Program-made: the position numbers and the translations under genes | Notes under the pieces: model-generated | What the model saw: only the letters and a program-made list of their open reading frames with translations | What the model was told of the DNA's origin: nothing | Database searches by the model: none | Assembly: GCA_002395605.1 (NCBI GenBank) | Contig: DGXO01000008.1 | Span: 6,472-59,567 of the forward strand | DNA from: Bacteroidales bacterium UBA4230 | Lineage (GTDB): Bacteria; Bacteroidota; Bacteroidia; Bacteroidales; UBA932 | Reading direction: 5' to 3' | Length of the DNA: 53,096 nt | In this document: positions 23,490 to 33,305 of the stretch, one piece after another | Numbering within the stretch: position 1 is the stretch's first letter | Layout: the number at the start of each line of letters is the position of its first letter

Positions 23490-24389
23490 ATGAGCCATAA
23501 AACTATTCTGGTCATCGGTAGCAGCAACACAGATATGACCGCCAAGACCACGGAACTTCCTCGTCCCGGAGAAACCGTTCTGGGAGGAGTGTTTACAATG
23601 GGAGCCGGTGGCAAAGGTGCCAACCAGGCCGTCGCAGCCCGCAGACTCGGGGGCGATGTCAAGTTCATATGCAAGGTGGGCAAAGACATGTTCGGAGACA
23701 ATTCCATCGCCCAGTACAAGAACGAAGGACTTGACACATCCGGGATCCTCCGTTCAGAACTCCCCTCAGGAGTGGCTCTCATATATGTCGACTCCCATGC
23801 CGAAAACTGCATCGTGGTAGCCTCCGGAGCAAACGGAGACCTCTCGGAAGAAGACATTGAAGCATCGCGGGGCTCAATCGAGGCATGCGACATCCTGCTC
23901 CTTCAACTTGAAATACCCATCCCTTCTGTCCTGAAAGCCGCAAAGATTGCACACGAGGCAGGCAAGACCGTGGTCCTGAACCCCGCCCCGGCATGCCAGC
24001 TCCCGGAAGAACTGTTCCGCAACATAGACCTTTTCATTCCCAATGAAACAGAACTGTCAAAGTTCAGCGGAATGCCGGTGGAAGACGAGGAATCGGCCAG
24101 GAAGGCTGCGGCGGCAATGCAGGCCAAGGGCGTTGGAAAAATCATCGTCACCATGGGAAGCAAGGGAGCCCTCATCTGCGAAGGCGGCCCCTCGGTCTTT
24201 GTCCCCGCCCACAAAGTGAAGGCAGTTGACACCACCGCCGCCGGAGACACATTCTGCGGAGCGCTCTGCGTGGCCGTCTCTGAAGGCAAGACGCTAAGAG
24301 AAGCGGCCGAATTCGCCTGCGCGGCATCGGCCCTTACAGTACAGAAAATGGGGGCGCAGAATTCAATCCCCTACCGCAAAGATTTATAA
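23490..24389 (+). CDS. rbsK: Ribokinase
   Basis: 299 residues, typical for ribokinase. The PfkB motifs are VIGSSNTDMTAKTTELPRPG, FTMGAGGKGANQAVAARRLG (ribose-binding Gly-rich segment), FKVPAHKVKAVDTTAAGDTF-like VPAHKVKAVDTTAAGDTFCG with the catalytic Asp of AGDTF, and VTMGSKGALICEG. The enzyme converts ribose to ribose-5-phosphate in the cytoplasm. It heads a nine-gene operon with a transporter, SusC/SusD and ADP-ribosylglycohydrolase-fold proteins, an order comparable to ribose utilization (rus) loci of Bacteroides. Spacing to the next gene is 21 bp. Confidence 0.93.
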   Translation: MSHKTILVIGSSNTDMTAKTTELPRPGETVLGGVFTMGAGGKGANQAVAARRLGGDVKFICKVGKDMFGDNSIAQYKNEGLDTSGILRSELPSGVALIYVDSHAENCIVVASGANGDLSEEDIEASRGSIEACDILLLQLEIPIPSVLKAAKIAHEAGKTVVLNPAPACQLPEELFRNIDLFIPNETELSKFSGMPVEDEESARKAAAAMQAKGVGKIIVTMGSKGALICEGGPSVFVPAHKVKAVDTTAAGDTFCGALCVAVSEGKTLREAAEFACAASALTVQKMGAQNSIPYRKDL

Positions 24390-24410
24390 CCATTAAAACC
24401 ATAAGACACT

Positions 24411-25424
24411 ATGTTTATCGTTGGAAGTTACTCACTTGCAGTTGTTTTCTGCTTTATCACCATGCTCTGCTGGGGCTCATGGGGCAACACCCAGAAACTT
24501 GCCGCAAAAAGCTGGAGATATGAGTTGTTTTATTGGGACTATGTAATAGGAATGCTCCTGTTCTCCCTGCTTCTGGCATTCACCGCCGGCAGCATCGGCA
24601 CGGAAGGCCGTCCATTCCTCCAGGACATTGCCCAGGCCGACTGGTCAAGCATCGGCTGGGTCCTCCTTGGCGCAGTGGTGTTCAATGTATCCAACATCCT
24701 GCTTTCGGCCTCAACATCCATAGCGGGTTTGGCGGTGGCTTTCCCGCTGGGAGTAGGCATTGCACTTGTGATGGGCGTTCTGAACAACCTCCTTCTCCAT
24801 CCCGTGGAGGGGCAGAACACCGGCCTCCTCTGGCTTGGCGTCGCCCTGGTGGTGCTTGCCGTAGTATGCAACGGCGTTGCATCCGGAAAGGTCTCCAACG
24901 AGCAGCGTGACCCTGCCCAGAACCGCAAGGGAATCATCCTTGCCGTCATTGCAGGCCTTGTGATGTCTTTCTTCTCCGCCCTTGTATACAACGGAGTGGA
25001 CCTGGCCGATTTCCACAATCCCGCAGCCGGGAAACTCACCCCCTACACCGCAATGGTGATCTTTGCCCTGGGCGTGTTCCTGAGCAACTTCATCGTGAAC
25101 ACCATTGTGATGAAAAAGCCCTTCGTGGGAGAGCCTGTCACCTACGGCCAGTACTTCAAGGGTAACTTCAAGACCCATCTTGTGGGCATGCTGGGCGGTG
25201 CCATCTGGGCGCTTGGTACGTCACTCAACTACATAAGCGCAGGTGAAGCCGGCGCAGCCGTTTCCTATGCCCTTGGCCAGGGCGCTCCCATGATCGCAGC
25301 CATCTGGGGCGTATTCATCTGGAAGGAATTCAAGGGCGCCTCAAAGCAGGTGTACAGCCTCCTGGCCCTTATGTTCGCCCTGTTTATTGCCGGCCTGTCA
25401 TGTATTGTTGTAGCAGGAATGTAA
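24411..25424 (+). CDS. Ten-helix sugar permease of the drug/metabolite (GRP/RhaT-like) superfamily
   Basis: 337 residues with about ten hydrophobic helices (for example LAVVFCFITMLCWGSWGN, LLGAVVFNVSNILLSAS, LLWLGVALVVLAVVCNGVA) and no binding-protein or ATPase partner. The N-terminal CWGSWGN and the internal repeat of the fold suggest the glucose/ribose porter or ureide-permease-like branch. Its place between ribokinase and SusC makes it the likely inner-membrane ribose or nucleoside importer, comparable to RusT of Bacteroides. The substrate is inferred from context. Confidence 0.82.
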   Translation: MFIVGSYSLAVVFCFITMLCWGSWGNTQKLAAKSWRYELFYWDYVIGMLLFSLLLAFTAGSIGTEGRPFLQDIAQADWSSIGWVLLGAVVFNVSNILLSASTSIAGLAVAFPLGVGIALVMGVLNNLLLHPVEGQNTGLLWLGVALVVLAVVCNGVASGKVSNEQRDPAQNRKGIILAVIAGLVMSFFSALVYNGVDLADFHNPAAGKLTPYTAMVIFALGVFLSNFIVNTIVMKKPFVGEPVTYGQYFKGNFKTHLVGMLGGAIWALGTSLNYISAGEAGAAVSYALGQGAPMIAAIWGVFIWKEFKGASKQVYSLLALMFALFIAGLSCIVVAGM

Positions 25425-25436
25425 TCTTACCAAGAT

Positions 25437-28346
25437 ATGAGTACTTTAAGAAGAATAGCGTTTACTGTTGCCCTCATCATCCTGACGGGGGCGGCCGCAT
25501 ACTCGCAAAACAAGACCATTTCCGGTACTGTCCGCGACGAGCATTCCGAACCCCTTCCCGGCGCAACGCTTGTTTCGTCAGGAAACAAGGCTTACGCCAT
25601 TACGGATGCCAACGGTAAATTCTCTCTGCAGGCCCGTCAAGGCGATGAAATCACAGTATCATACCTTGGCTACGACGACCATATGTTCTCTGTGGGACAG
25701 GCCTCGCAGTACAACATCTCAATGAAACCGTCCGAGGCCACCATGCTCAATGAATCAGTAGCCATCGGCTATGGTACCACTACAAAGAAGGAGGTGACCG
25801 GTTCCGTTACCAGCCTCCGCAGTGAAGACTTTGACAAGGGTGCTTTCACCAGCCCCGCAGGAATGCTTCAGGGAAAGGTGGCCGGCCTTCAGATCACCAA
25901 CCCCAATGGTGGAGACCCTAACGGCTCATTTGAAATCCTGCTCCGCGGAACCAATACTCTAAGCGCAGGCCAGGGCCCCCTCATCATCATTGACGGCGTT
26001 GTAGATGCAGACCTCAGCTCCATCAACTTCCAGGAAGTTGAATCCATGGACGTTCTCAAAGACGGATCTGCCGCCGCAATCTATGGTACACGCGGAACAA
26101 ATGGCGTCATTATCATCAACACAAAGCGCGCCCGTTCCGGAAAAACCAGCGTGGAATACGACGGCCAGGTTTCTGTCCAGACCGTTCTCTCAAGGGCCAA
26201 GCCCATGAGTGCCAGCCAGTTTAAAGACGCCGTGAGCACTTATGTAAACGGCGGTGAAGCATATCTCTATGGTTCTGAAACAGACTGGTTTGAGCAGATT
26301 ACCCGCACTCCCGTGAGTCACAAACACAGTCTTGCCATTGCCGGCGGTTCAGAGAAGTTCTCTCACCGCACGGTTTTCAATGTAGAAAAGAACCAAGGCA
26401 TACTCCGCAAAAATGACGTGAGCAAGTACCTGTTCAAAACAAATATCCACCAGGAAGCCCTCCAGGGCTGGCTGACTCTGGACTACAACCTCAGTTACGC
26501 AAAACGCAATTACAACGGAACCCGTTCCGGCATTTTCCGTCAGGCCTTCTTCCATAACCCCACAGAACCCGTCCTGGATCCTGACGACAAAGAAAACGGC
26601 GGATACTTCACCATAACGGCCATGGACTACTACAATCCAGTAGCCATGCTCAACGAGCGCAATGGTGAAACTGCAGTAGACATGATTGGAGTTAACGGCC
26701 GTGCTACGCTTAACATACTGCCCGTCAAGGGCCTCAAATGGGATAACTTCATTAGTTACGGCATTACCCGCCGCGAAAGCCGGGATTACAAGACCCGCTA
26801 CTATCCAGGAGAAACAGGCATGATGGGTTCCGCCGAAATTGAAAATGCCGCCAACACCGACCTCCAATACGAGACTACTCTAAACTATAGCAACAGTTTC
26901 GGCAAGCACAATGTCCAGGGCATCCTTGGTTATACCTACCAGACCCGCGGCTACAGAAGCTCCTATGAGTACAACTACAGTTTTGACACTGATTACTTTG
27001 GAACGGACAACATCGGCTCCGGATACGCCCTTCAGGACGGCATGGCCGATATGAGTTCTTACAAGTCGGACAGCAAGTACATTGCTTTCTTCGGCCGAGT
27101 AATGTACAACTACGACGACAAATATCTGGCTTCCGTGTCCCTCAGAAGGGACGGATCTTCCCGCTTTGGCTCACAGCACAAGTGGGGATGGTTCCCCGCC
27201 ATAAGCCTTGGCTGGCGCATGACCCAGGAAGATTTTATGAAGAATGTATCCTGGCTTGAGGAATTGAAGCTCCGCGTCGGTTATGGTGTAACCGGAAACC
27301 AGGACTTTGACAACTACAGGTCGCTGTTCCTTATGGCCACCAGCGGCCACTACTATTCAAACGGCAAGTGGTACAACACCTATGTTCCGGCCAGCAATGC
27401 CAACCCCAACCTTGGATGGGAAAAGAAGTCGGAATTCAATGCCGGTGTAGACTGGAGCGTGCTCAAGGGCCGTCTTGGTGGTACCATAGATTATTATTAC
27501 CGCTTAACCACAGACCTTCTCTATGATTATGCTGTACCAGTACCTCCGTACGACTACAAGTCATTCTTCACCAATGTGGGTTCCATCAGCAACAGCGGTA
27601 TAGAGGTCACGATCAACGCCATTCCCGTCAAATCCAACAACTGGGAATGGAATACCACCTTCATCTTCTCCCGCAACTCCAACAAACTCATCAAGTTTAC
27701 CAACGAGGAGTTCCAGGGACAGGAATACAGGATTGGTTGGGTAAACACCCCTCTTGGCGTCTATACCCAGCGTCTTGAGGAAGGAAAGAGCCTGGGCAGT
27801 TTCTATGGCCCAGTTTTCCTGGGCACCGACAAGGAAACCGGCAACGCCGTAGTATCCACAGATGACGAAAACGAGTGGATATGGCTTGGCAGCGCCTACC
27901 CGGATTTCAATCTTGGATGGAGCAACAGCGTTTCATGGGGCAACCTCAGCCTTAGTGCAACACTCCGTGCCGCTATCGGTGGAAAGGTACTCAACCAGAT
28001 GAGAGGCGTATATGAGAACATCACCAACATGGGTCTTCAGAACATTCAGGAATCCTGGCTATATGATCAGGATTATACAGGCGGCGTAGTATATTCCTCA
28101 AAATATCTGGAAGATGCCACATACCTCAAGCTTGACAACATCTCCCTCACCTACAACATCCCTCTGGAAAGCAAATACGTGAAAGGAATCAGGATTTACG
28201 CAACCGCCCAGAATGTGTTTGTACTCACCGGCTATACCGGCGTAGATCCCGAGGTCTCACTCTCCGGCCTTGCCCCTGGCATTGCTCCGCTCAGCTACTA
28301 TCCCCGTACCAGAAGCTTCACACTGGGCGCATCAATAACCTTCTAA
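25437..28346 (+). CDS. SusC-like TonB-dependent outer-membrane receptor
   Basis: 969 residues, full length. A signal peptide (MSTLRRIAFTVALIILTGAA) is followed by a carboxypeptidase-regulatory-like domain (KTISGTVRDEHSEPLPGATL), the TonB plug (IGYGTTTKKEVTGSV, DVLKDGSAAAIYGTRGTNGV) and a 22-strand barrel ending with the aromatic residue typical for outer-membrane insertion (FTLGASITF). It lies 12 bp after the permease and 12 bp before the SusD gene and should import ribose-containing ligands with SusD. The ExbB/ExbD operon at 19295-21621 may energise it. Confidence 0.95.
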   Translation: MSTLRRIAFTVALIILTGAAAYSQNKTISGTVRDEHSEPLPGATLVSSGNKAYAITDANGKFSLQARQGDEITVSYLGYDDHMFSVGQASQYNISMKPSEATMLNESVAIGYGTTTKKEVTGSVTSLRSEDFDKGAFTSPAGMLQGKVAGLQITNPNGGDPNGSFEILLRGTNTLSAGQGPLIIIDGVVDADLSSINFQEVESMDVLKDGSAAAIYGTRGTNGVIIINTKRARSGKTSVEYDGQVSVQTVLSRAKPMSASQFKDAVSTYVNGGEAYLYGSETDWFEQITRTPVSHKHSLAIAGGSEKFSHRTVFNVEKNQGILRKNDVSKYLFKTNIHQEALQGWLTLDYNLSYAKRNYNGTRSGIFRQAFFHNPTEPVLDPDDKENGGYFTITAMDYYNPVAMLNERNGETAVDMIGVNGRATLNILPVKGLKWDNFISYGITRRESRDYKTRYYPGETGMMGSAEIENAANTDLQYETTLNYSNSFGKHNVQGILGYTYQTRGYRSSYEYNYSFDTDYFGTDNIGSGYALQDGMADMSSYKSDSKYIAFFGRVMYNYDDKYLASVSLRRDGSSRFGSQHKWGWFPAISLGWRMTQEDFMKNVSWLEELKLRVGYGVTGNQDFDNYRSLFLMATSGHYYSNGKWYNTYVPASNANPNLGWEKKSEFNAGVDWSVLKGRLGGTIDYYYRLTTDLLYDYAVPVPPYDYKSFFTNVGSISNSGIEVTINAIPVKSNNWEWNTTFIFSRNSNKLIKFTNEEFQGQEYRIGWVNTPLGVYTQRLEEGKSLGSFYGPVFLGTDKETGNAVVSTDDENEWIWLGSAYPDFNLGWSNSVSWGNLSLSATLRAAIGGKVLNQMRGVYENITNMGLQNIQESWLYDQDYTGGVVYSSKYLEDATYLKLDNISLTYNIPLESKYVKGIRIYATAQNVFVLTGYTGVDPEVSLSGLAPGIAPLSYYPRTRSFTLGASITF

Positions 28347-28358
28347 TGTGAGATTACC

Positions 28359-29939
28359 ATGAAAAAGTTTCTATATATAATTGGAATAGCAGCCTGCGCA
28401 TTCACCGCCTGCACCAATCTGGACGAGACCACCTATTCTCAACTGCCCAAGGAAGAATTCTTCCAGTCTGAAGCACAGCTTGTCACCTACAGTGCAAGGC
28501 CTTATACACTGCTTCAGAACTGGGGCGTAGAACAGAGCATGTGGACTCTGGTAATGCAACTAAGCAATGAGGTAGCCGTGCCCAAATCCTACAACGGAAG
28601 CTGGTCGGAACCCCGTTATCGTGAGCTCCAGACCCATAAGATGCAAACCAACAACAAACTTATCCGCACCGCATGGGAATTCTGCTTCAATGTCATAGCC
28701 GGCTGTAACGACGTTATTTACGAAGTTTCAAACTCCGGCGAGATGAACGAGAACAAGGAGAAGATAATTGCCGAAATGAAGGTTCTCCGTGCCTACTGTT
28801 ATATGATGGCCATGGATTGCTGGGGCAACATTCCTTACTCCGTGGACAAGAAGCAGGAAGGCTATCCGGATGTCAAGGGCCGTGATTTCTTCTTCCCATT
28901 CATTGAAAAAGAAATCAAGGACAACATCGACAAGCTGGACCCTCAGGCCACTGCCGTCAATTATGGCCGATGCAATCAGGACATGGCCCATTTCCTTCTA
29001 GCCAAGCTCTACCTGAACGCAAAGGTATGGATTGGCAAAGAAATGTGGGCCGAAGCCGCCGCAGAGTGCAAGGCCATCATGGACAGCGGCCACTACTCCC
29101 TAACCCGCACATATAAAGAGAATTTCGATGTCCACAACGAGGGCTCTTCCGAATCCATCTTTGCTATTCCATACAGCACGGGCATCACAACATCGGACCG
29201 CAACGCATTCTATCCTTTCTGCCTCACCCTGAATTCAGACTGCGAAAAGATATGGAATGTGAGTGGTACATGGAACGGCTCCTTCATCGGCCAGCCTGAC
29301 TTCATGGCTTCCTATGACCCTGCCGATACCCGAAAGAGCGACACCTGGCTCTATGGACAGGTCTATGACCTCAATGGAAACAAGTGGCGTATCGCCGTGG
29401 GCGTCAACAAAAAGGGTGAACCCGTTTATAGGGACTATATCCTTGAAGATGTGAATATTGATGAATCCAAGTTCTCCTATGGCCTTTCCCGCACGGACGG
29501 TGCCAGAATCATCAAATGGACATATCAGAGCGACGGCAGCCTCACCAGCTACAGCGTCGGCATGGAGAATGACTTCATCCTCTTCCGTTATGCCGATGTT
29601 GTCCTTATGTATGTAGAAGCCCTCATGCGCCAGGGCAAGACCGGAGAGGCGGCGGCCGTCCAGGAATTCAAGGACATCCGCTCTCGTGCAGGCCTGGCTC
29701 CCATGACAGCCGCAGAACTCACCTACGACAACTTCCTCTGGGAACGCCAGCATGAACTGGTTATGGAAGGATGGGGCCGACAGGACCTTATCCGCTTTGG
29801 CAAGTATCTTGACAAGTGGTGGATGAAAGAGGCCGGCCAGGAGCGTGAACTCCTCCTTCCCATTCCCGAAGAGATGCGCGGGGCAAATCCCAAACTACAA
29901 CAGAATCCTGGTTATTCAAGTGCATCAGACGCAGAATGA
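28359..29939 (+). CDS. SusD/RagB-family surface glycan-binding lipoprotein
   Basis: 526 residues. The lipoprotein signal MKKFLYIIGIAACAFTACTN is followed by the family start LDETTYSQLPKEEFFQSEAQ, TPR-like helices (for example VLRAYCYMMAMDCWGNIPYS) and the C-terminal RadicalSusD-type block LVMEGWGRQDLIRFGKY and LLLPIPEEMRGANPKLQQNP. It pairs with the SusC upstream as the lid over the transporter. Its stop overlaps the start of the first ADP-ribosylglycohydrolase-fold gene by 4 bp, indicating tight coupling. Confidence 0.95.
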   Translation: MKKFLYIIGIAACAFTACTNLDETTYSQLPKEEFFQSEAQLVTYSARPYTLLQNWGVEQSMWTLVMQLSNEVAVPKSYNGSWSEPRYRELQTHKMQTNNKLIRTAWEFCFNVIAGCNDVIYEVSNSGEMNENKEKIIAEMKVLRAYCYMMAMDCWGNIPYSVDKKQEGYPDVKGRDFFFPFIEKEIKDNIDKLDPQATAVNYGRCNQDMAHFLLAKLYLNAKVWIGKEMWAEAAAECKAIMDSGHYSLTRTYKENFDVHNEGSSESIFAIPYSTGITTSDRNAFYPFCLTLNSDCEKIWNVSGTWNGSFIGQPDFMASYDPADTRKSDTWLYGQVYDLNGNKWRIAVGVNKKGEPVYRDYILEDVNIDESKFSYGLSRTDGARIIKWTYQSDGSLTSYSVGMENDFILFRYADVVLMYVEALMRQGKTGEAAAVQEFKDIRSRAGLAPMTAAELTYDNFLWERQHELVMEGWGRQDLIRFGKYLDKWWMKEAGQERELLLPIPEEMRGANPKLQQNPGYSSASDAE

Positions 29940-31708
29940 AAAAGTTATCGATAATATCAATTGCCCTTCTTGTCCTTCTCGGAGCCGCCTCCTGCGCCCG
30001 GAAGCCGCTTGAGATTACACGCACCCAGCTTAAAGACAAGATTGCCGGCGCCTGGATCGGCCAGATGGTAGGCAACATCTACGGACTTGAGTATGAGAAT
30101 AAGTTTGTGGAAGAGCCTGGCGAAGGTCCATTCGTGTTCAACAAGGCCATGCGAAAGATGGAGGCCGTAGACGGAGCTTTCTCCGACGACGACACCGACG
30201 TTGAGTACCTCTACCTCCTCATGATGGAGAAAAACGGCGTGGATCCCACTTACGCCCAAGTACGGGACCACTGGATGTACCACATCCGCGACAGGGTGTG
30301 GCTGGCAAACCGCGCCGCCCTTGGACTTATGCACTACGGATTCACCCCTCCCATGACAGGCAAGAAGGAGTACAATCCCCACTGGTTCCAGATTGACCCT
30401 CAGCTCATCAACGAGATCTGGGCCTACACCGCCCCCGGAATGCCCGCCTATGCCGCTGGCATCTCGGACTGGGCCGCCCGCATCACCTCCGACGACTGGG
30501 CAGTGTCCCCTACCGTGGTGTACGGCGCAATGTACTCCGAGGCCTTCTTTGAAAAGGATATCCCCACGCTCATAAAACACGCAAAGGAATACCTCCCGAA
30601 GGAGGACCGCTTCAGGGGCATAATCGATGAGTGCATCGGCCTTCACGCTAAATATCCGGACAATTGGAAGGCCGCCCGCAAGGTGATTGCCGACGAACTC
30701 TACTTCAACGAGCCCGACATCACCCGCAGCATCTGGAACGCCGACCTCAACGGCGCCATGGGCATCCTGTCTCTCCTTTACGGAGACGGAGACATGGAAA
30801 AGACCCTTTCCATCGGCTGCGCCCTTGGCTTTGACTGCGACAACCAGACGGCCACCATGTGTGGCCTCCTTGGAGTAATCAACGGCTATGCAGGCGTACC
30901 CCTGGACCGCGCAATGCCATTTGAGCACTGGACCAAGCCCTTCAACGACCGTTACATCAACGTAACCCGCTACGACATGCCGGACGCATCAATAGAAGAC
31001 ATCATTGAGCGTACTGTGGTCCTTGCCGAAAAGAACATCCTGGCCCGTGGCGGCAAGGTCCGCGAGGAAAACGGCGAAAAGATTTACACCATCAACCGCA
31101 AGGCCCGCTTCACCCCCGTGAAAGAGCCCGCCGCACTCTTTGAACTTCCCGCTCCCAGCGGACGCAACCTTGCCCCCGAGGCGGCCGAAATCCTTGCCGC
31201 CACCCGTGAGACAGACCGCGCCACGCTGGATTCCTGCTGGCTCACCATCCCCGTCACCTACCGTGCATACACCGTGGACGTGATCAACGACGGCGTTGAA
31301 GGCGGCCCGGGATCGGCCTTCTACTCACTTGGAGAGAAGTCCAACGCCCCCAAGCAGGACTACTTCGGCTACCGCTGGAATGAGCCCATAACCACGGACA
31401 TGATTTCCTTCCACTACGGCCCTCTTGAGGAATTCGGCGGCTGGTACTGCGACATGCATCCGGAATATATGGACGAAAACGGCAACTGGGTGCCCATAGA
31501 GGCAAAAATCACCCCGGACCTCCCCTACTCCGACGAAGTGTTCTTCCAGCCTCACAACGCAGAATTTGTGTTCACCTTCCCCAAGGTTACCACAAAAGCC
31601 ATCAGGATAATCGGAGACGACGCCGTCCTCATCCACTGGCACAAGTATACAAAAGCCGTATCTTCATTCATATCCATAACAGAATTAAAGGTTTATGAAG
31701 CAAAATAG
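29936..31708 (+). CDS. ADP-ribosylglycohydrolase-fold lipoprotein, paralog 1
   Basis: 590 residues. After a lipoprotein signal (MKKLSIISIALLVLLGAASC) the all-helical fold begins with DKIAGAWIGQMVGNIYGLEY. The metal-binding motifs of the family are FSDDDTDVEYLYLLMM near residue 85 and GFDCDNQTATMCGLLGVING near 300, so the site looks complete. A C-terminal beta domain (about 430-590, with DMISFHYGPLEEFGGWYC and KAIRIIGDDAVL) resembles a discoidin or carbohydrate-binding module. Known enzymes of this fold cut N- or O-glycosidic bonds of ADP-ribose; extracytoplasmic members in sugar loci probably act on free ribosides. It overlaps susD by 4 bp and the next paralog by 14 bp. The substrate is unproven. 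Confidence 0.85.
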   Translation: MKKLSIISIALLVLLGAASCARKPLEITRTQLKDKIAGAWIGQMVGNIYGLEYENKFVEEPGEGPFVFNKAMRKMEAVDGAFSDDDTDVEYLYLLMMEKNGVDPTYAQVRDHWMYHIRDRVWLANRAALGLMHYGFTPPMTGKKEYNPHWFQIDPQLINEIWAYTAPGMPAYAAGISDWAARITSDDWAVSPTVVYGAMYSEAFFEKDIPTLIKHAKEYLPKEDRFRGIIDECIGLHAKYPDNWKAARKVIADELYFNEPDITRSIWNADLNGAMGILSLLYGDGDMEKTLSIGCALGFDCDNQTATMCGLLGVINGYAGVPLDRAMPFEHWTKPFNDRYINVTRYDMPDASIEDIIERTVVLAEKNILARGGKVREENGEKIYTINRKARFTPVKEPAALFELPAPSGRNLAPEAAEILAATRETDRATLDSCWLTIPVTYRAYTVDVINDGVEGGPGSAFYSLGEKSNAPKQDYFGYRWNEPITTDMISFHYGPLEEFGGWYCDMHPEYMDENGNWVPIEAKITPDLPYSDEVFFQPHNAEFVFTFPKVTTKAIRIIGDDAVLIHWHKYTKAVSSFISITELKVYEAK

Positions 31709-33305
31709 CCTCATACTGGCCCTTCTTCTTGCAGTTGCCGCCTGTTCCGCGCCCAAAGCGCCCGAGTCCGTAACCCTTTCCAAGGATGCCCTCATGGACA
31801 AGATCAAGGGCGGCTGGGCGGGCCAGACCATAGGCGTAGTGTACGGCGCTCCCACAGAGTTCAAATTCTGCGGCACAATAATCCCGGAAGAGATTCCTAT
31901 CGGCTGGGGCGAGGGCTACGTCAAGCACTGGTGGGACCGTAAGCCCGGTCTCTTTGACGACGTCTACAACGACCTCACTTTTGCCGAGGCCTTTGAAGAG
32001 CTTGGTCTGGACGCATCGGCCAAGGACCTTGCCCTGCGCTTTGCATACGCGCCCTATCACCTTGCCCATGCCAACCAGGCGGGAAGGTACAACGTGCGCC
32101 AGGGCATCATGCCTCCGGAAAGCGGCAACTGGCTCAACAACCCCCACGCCGACGACCTTGACTTCCAGATTGAGGCCGATTTCGTCGGCCTGATGGCGCC
32201 CGGCATGCTCCCTGAAGCGCTTGACATAGCAGACAGGGTTGGCCACATAATGAACAGCGGAGACGGATTCTACGGCGGAGCCTACGTCGCAGGCCTTTAC
32301 AGCGCAGCCTTTGTGGAAAACGATCCGGCAAAGATAGTGGACATGGCCCTTGAGGCCATCCCCCATGAGAGCACCTTCTGGCAGTGCATCAATGATGTTC
32401 GCACTTGGCACAGGAAGTACCCTCAGGACTGGAAAGCCACATGGTTCGAGGTCCTGAAAAAATGGGGGGCCGACACCGGATGCCCCAAGGGAGTGGGCCT
32501 AAGCTTTGACATAGATGCCAAACTCAACAGCGCGTATGTCACCATCGGCATGCTGTACGGTGGCGGAGACTTTGGAAAATCAATGGAGATTGCCACCCGC
32601 TGCGGCCAGGATTCAGACTGCAACCCGGCAACCGTAGGCGGCGTCCTTGGCGTAGTTTACGGCCTTGAGAACATCCCCGAATTCTGGCGCAAGCCCGTTA
32701 TGGAAATCTGGGACCTTGACTTTGAGGGAACGGATGTCTCCCTTTCAAAGGGCAGCCAGTATTCATTCAATCACGCCCTCCAACTCATAGAGAAAAACGG
32801 TGGAAAAGTAAGTGAGAATGAGGTGGTCATCCCCGTCTCCAAGCCGAAAGTCCTTCCCCTTGAGCAGAACTTCACAAACACATATCCCCTAATGCGCGAC
32901 CAGAAGGATGCATGGCTCAGGGACACCTATGAGTTTGATTTCTCCGGCAACGGCTTTGTAATCTGGGGCAACCTGGTGTGCCTCAGGGGCATCACCGAAG
33001 ACTACGCCCAGCGTGTTGCCAAAAAGCACGTAGGCTCAGAGGTCTTTGCCATGGCCGAAGAAGGAGACCCTTATGTGGCCGAAATTGAAGTTTGGATAGA
33101 CGGAGCCCTGGACCAGGTGTCCATCCTTCCCATGAAGGGAACATCCCGCAAACTTGAGCCCGCATGGAAATACTGCATACCAGAAGGCCGACACAACGTA
33201 AAGCTCGTCTGGCGCAACCCCAAGCCCGACACCTATCTCCTCAGGATCAACGCAATTGAGTACTACAGCGAAAGACAGAATGAAGATACGTATTACCATA
33301 ATTAG
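31695..33305 (+). CDS. ADP-ribosylglycohydrolase-fold lipoprotein, paralog 2
   Basis: 536 residues with a lipoprotein signal (MKQNSLILALLLAVAACSAP). The core starts DKIKGGWAGQTIGVVYGAPT. The first acidic motif reads GLFDDVYNDLTFAEAF instead of the SDDDTD form of paralog 1, and the second is GQDSDCNPATVGGVLGVVYG, so the metal site is altered in a manner shared with paralog 3. Residues about 400-536 form a beta-sandwich-like tail (VAEIEVWIDGALDQVSILPM). It overlaps paralog 1 by 14 bp and paralog 3 by 26 bp. The enzyme probably cleaves a riboside-type bond in the periplasm or at the surface; substrate unknown. Confidence 0.82.
   Translation: MKQNSLILALLLAVAACSAPKAPESVTLSKDALMDKIKGGWAGQTIGVVYGAPTEFKFCGTIIPEEIPIGWGEGYVKHWWDRKPGLFDDVYNDLTFAEAFEELGLDASAKDLALRFAYAPYHLAHANQAGRYNVRQGIMPPESGNWLNNPHADDLDFQIEADFVGLMAPGMLPEALDIADRVGHIMNSGDGFYGGAYVAGLYSAAFVENDPAKIVDMALEAIPHESTFWQCINDVRTWHRKYPQDWKATWFEVLKKWGADTGCPKGVGLSFDIDAKLNSAYVTIGMLYGGGDFGKSMEIATRCGQDSDCNPATVGGVLGVVYGLENIPEFWRKPVMEIWDLDFEGTDVSLSKGSQYSFNHALQLIEKNGGKVSENEVVIPVSKPKVLPLEQNFTNTYPLMRDQKDAWLRDTYEFDFSGNGFVIWGNLVCLRGITEDYAQRVAKKHVGSEVFAMAEEGDPYVAEIEVWIDGALDQVSILPMKGTSRKLEPAWKYCIPEGRHNVKLVWRNPKPDTYLLRINAIEYYSERQNEDTYYHN

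Noticed and set aside
23348..23893. N-terminal extension of the second LacI protein to 23893
   Set aside because: It runs antisense through rbsK and over the promoter; LacI proteins start shortly before the HTH, which fits the ATG at 23347.
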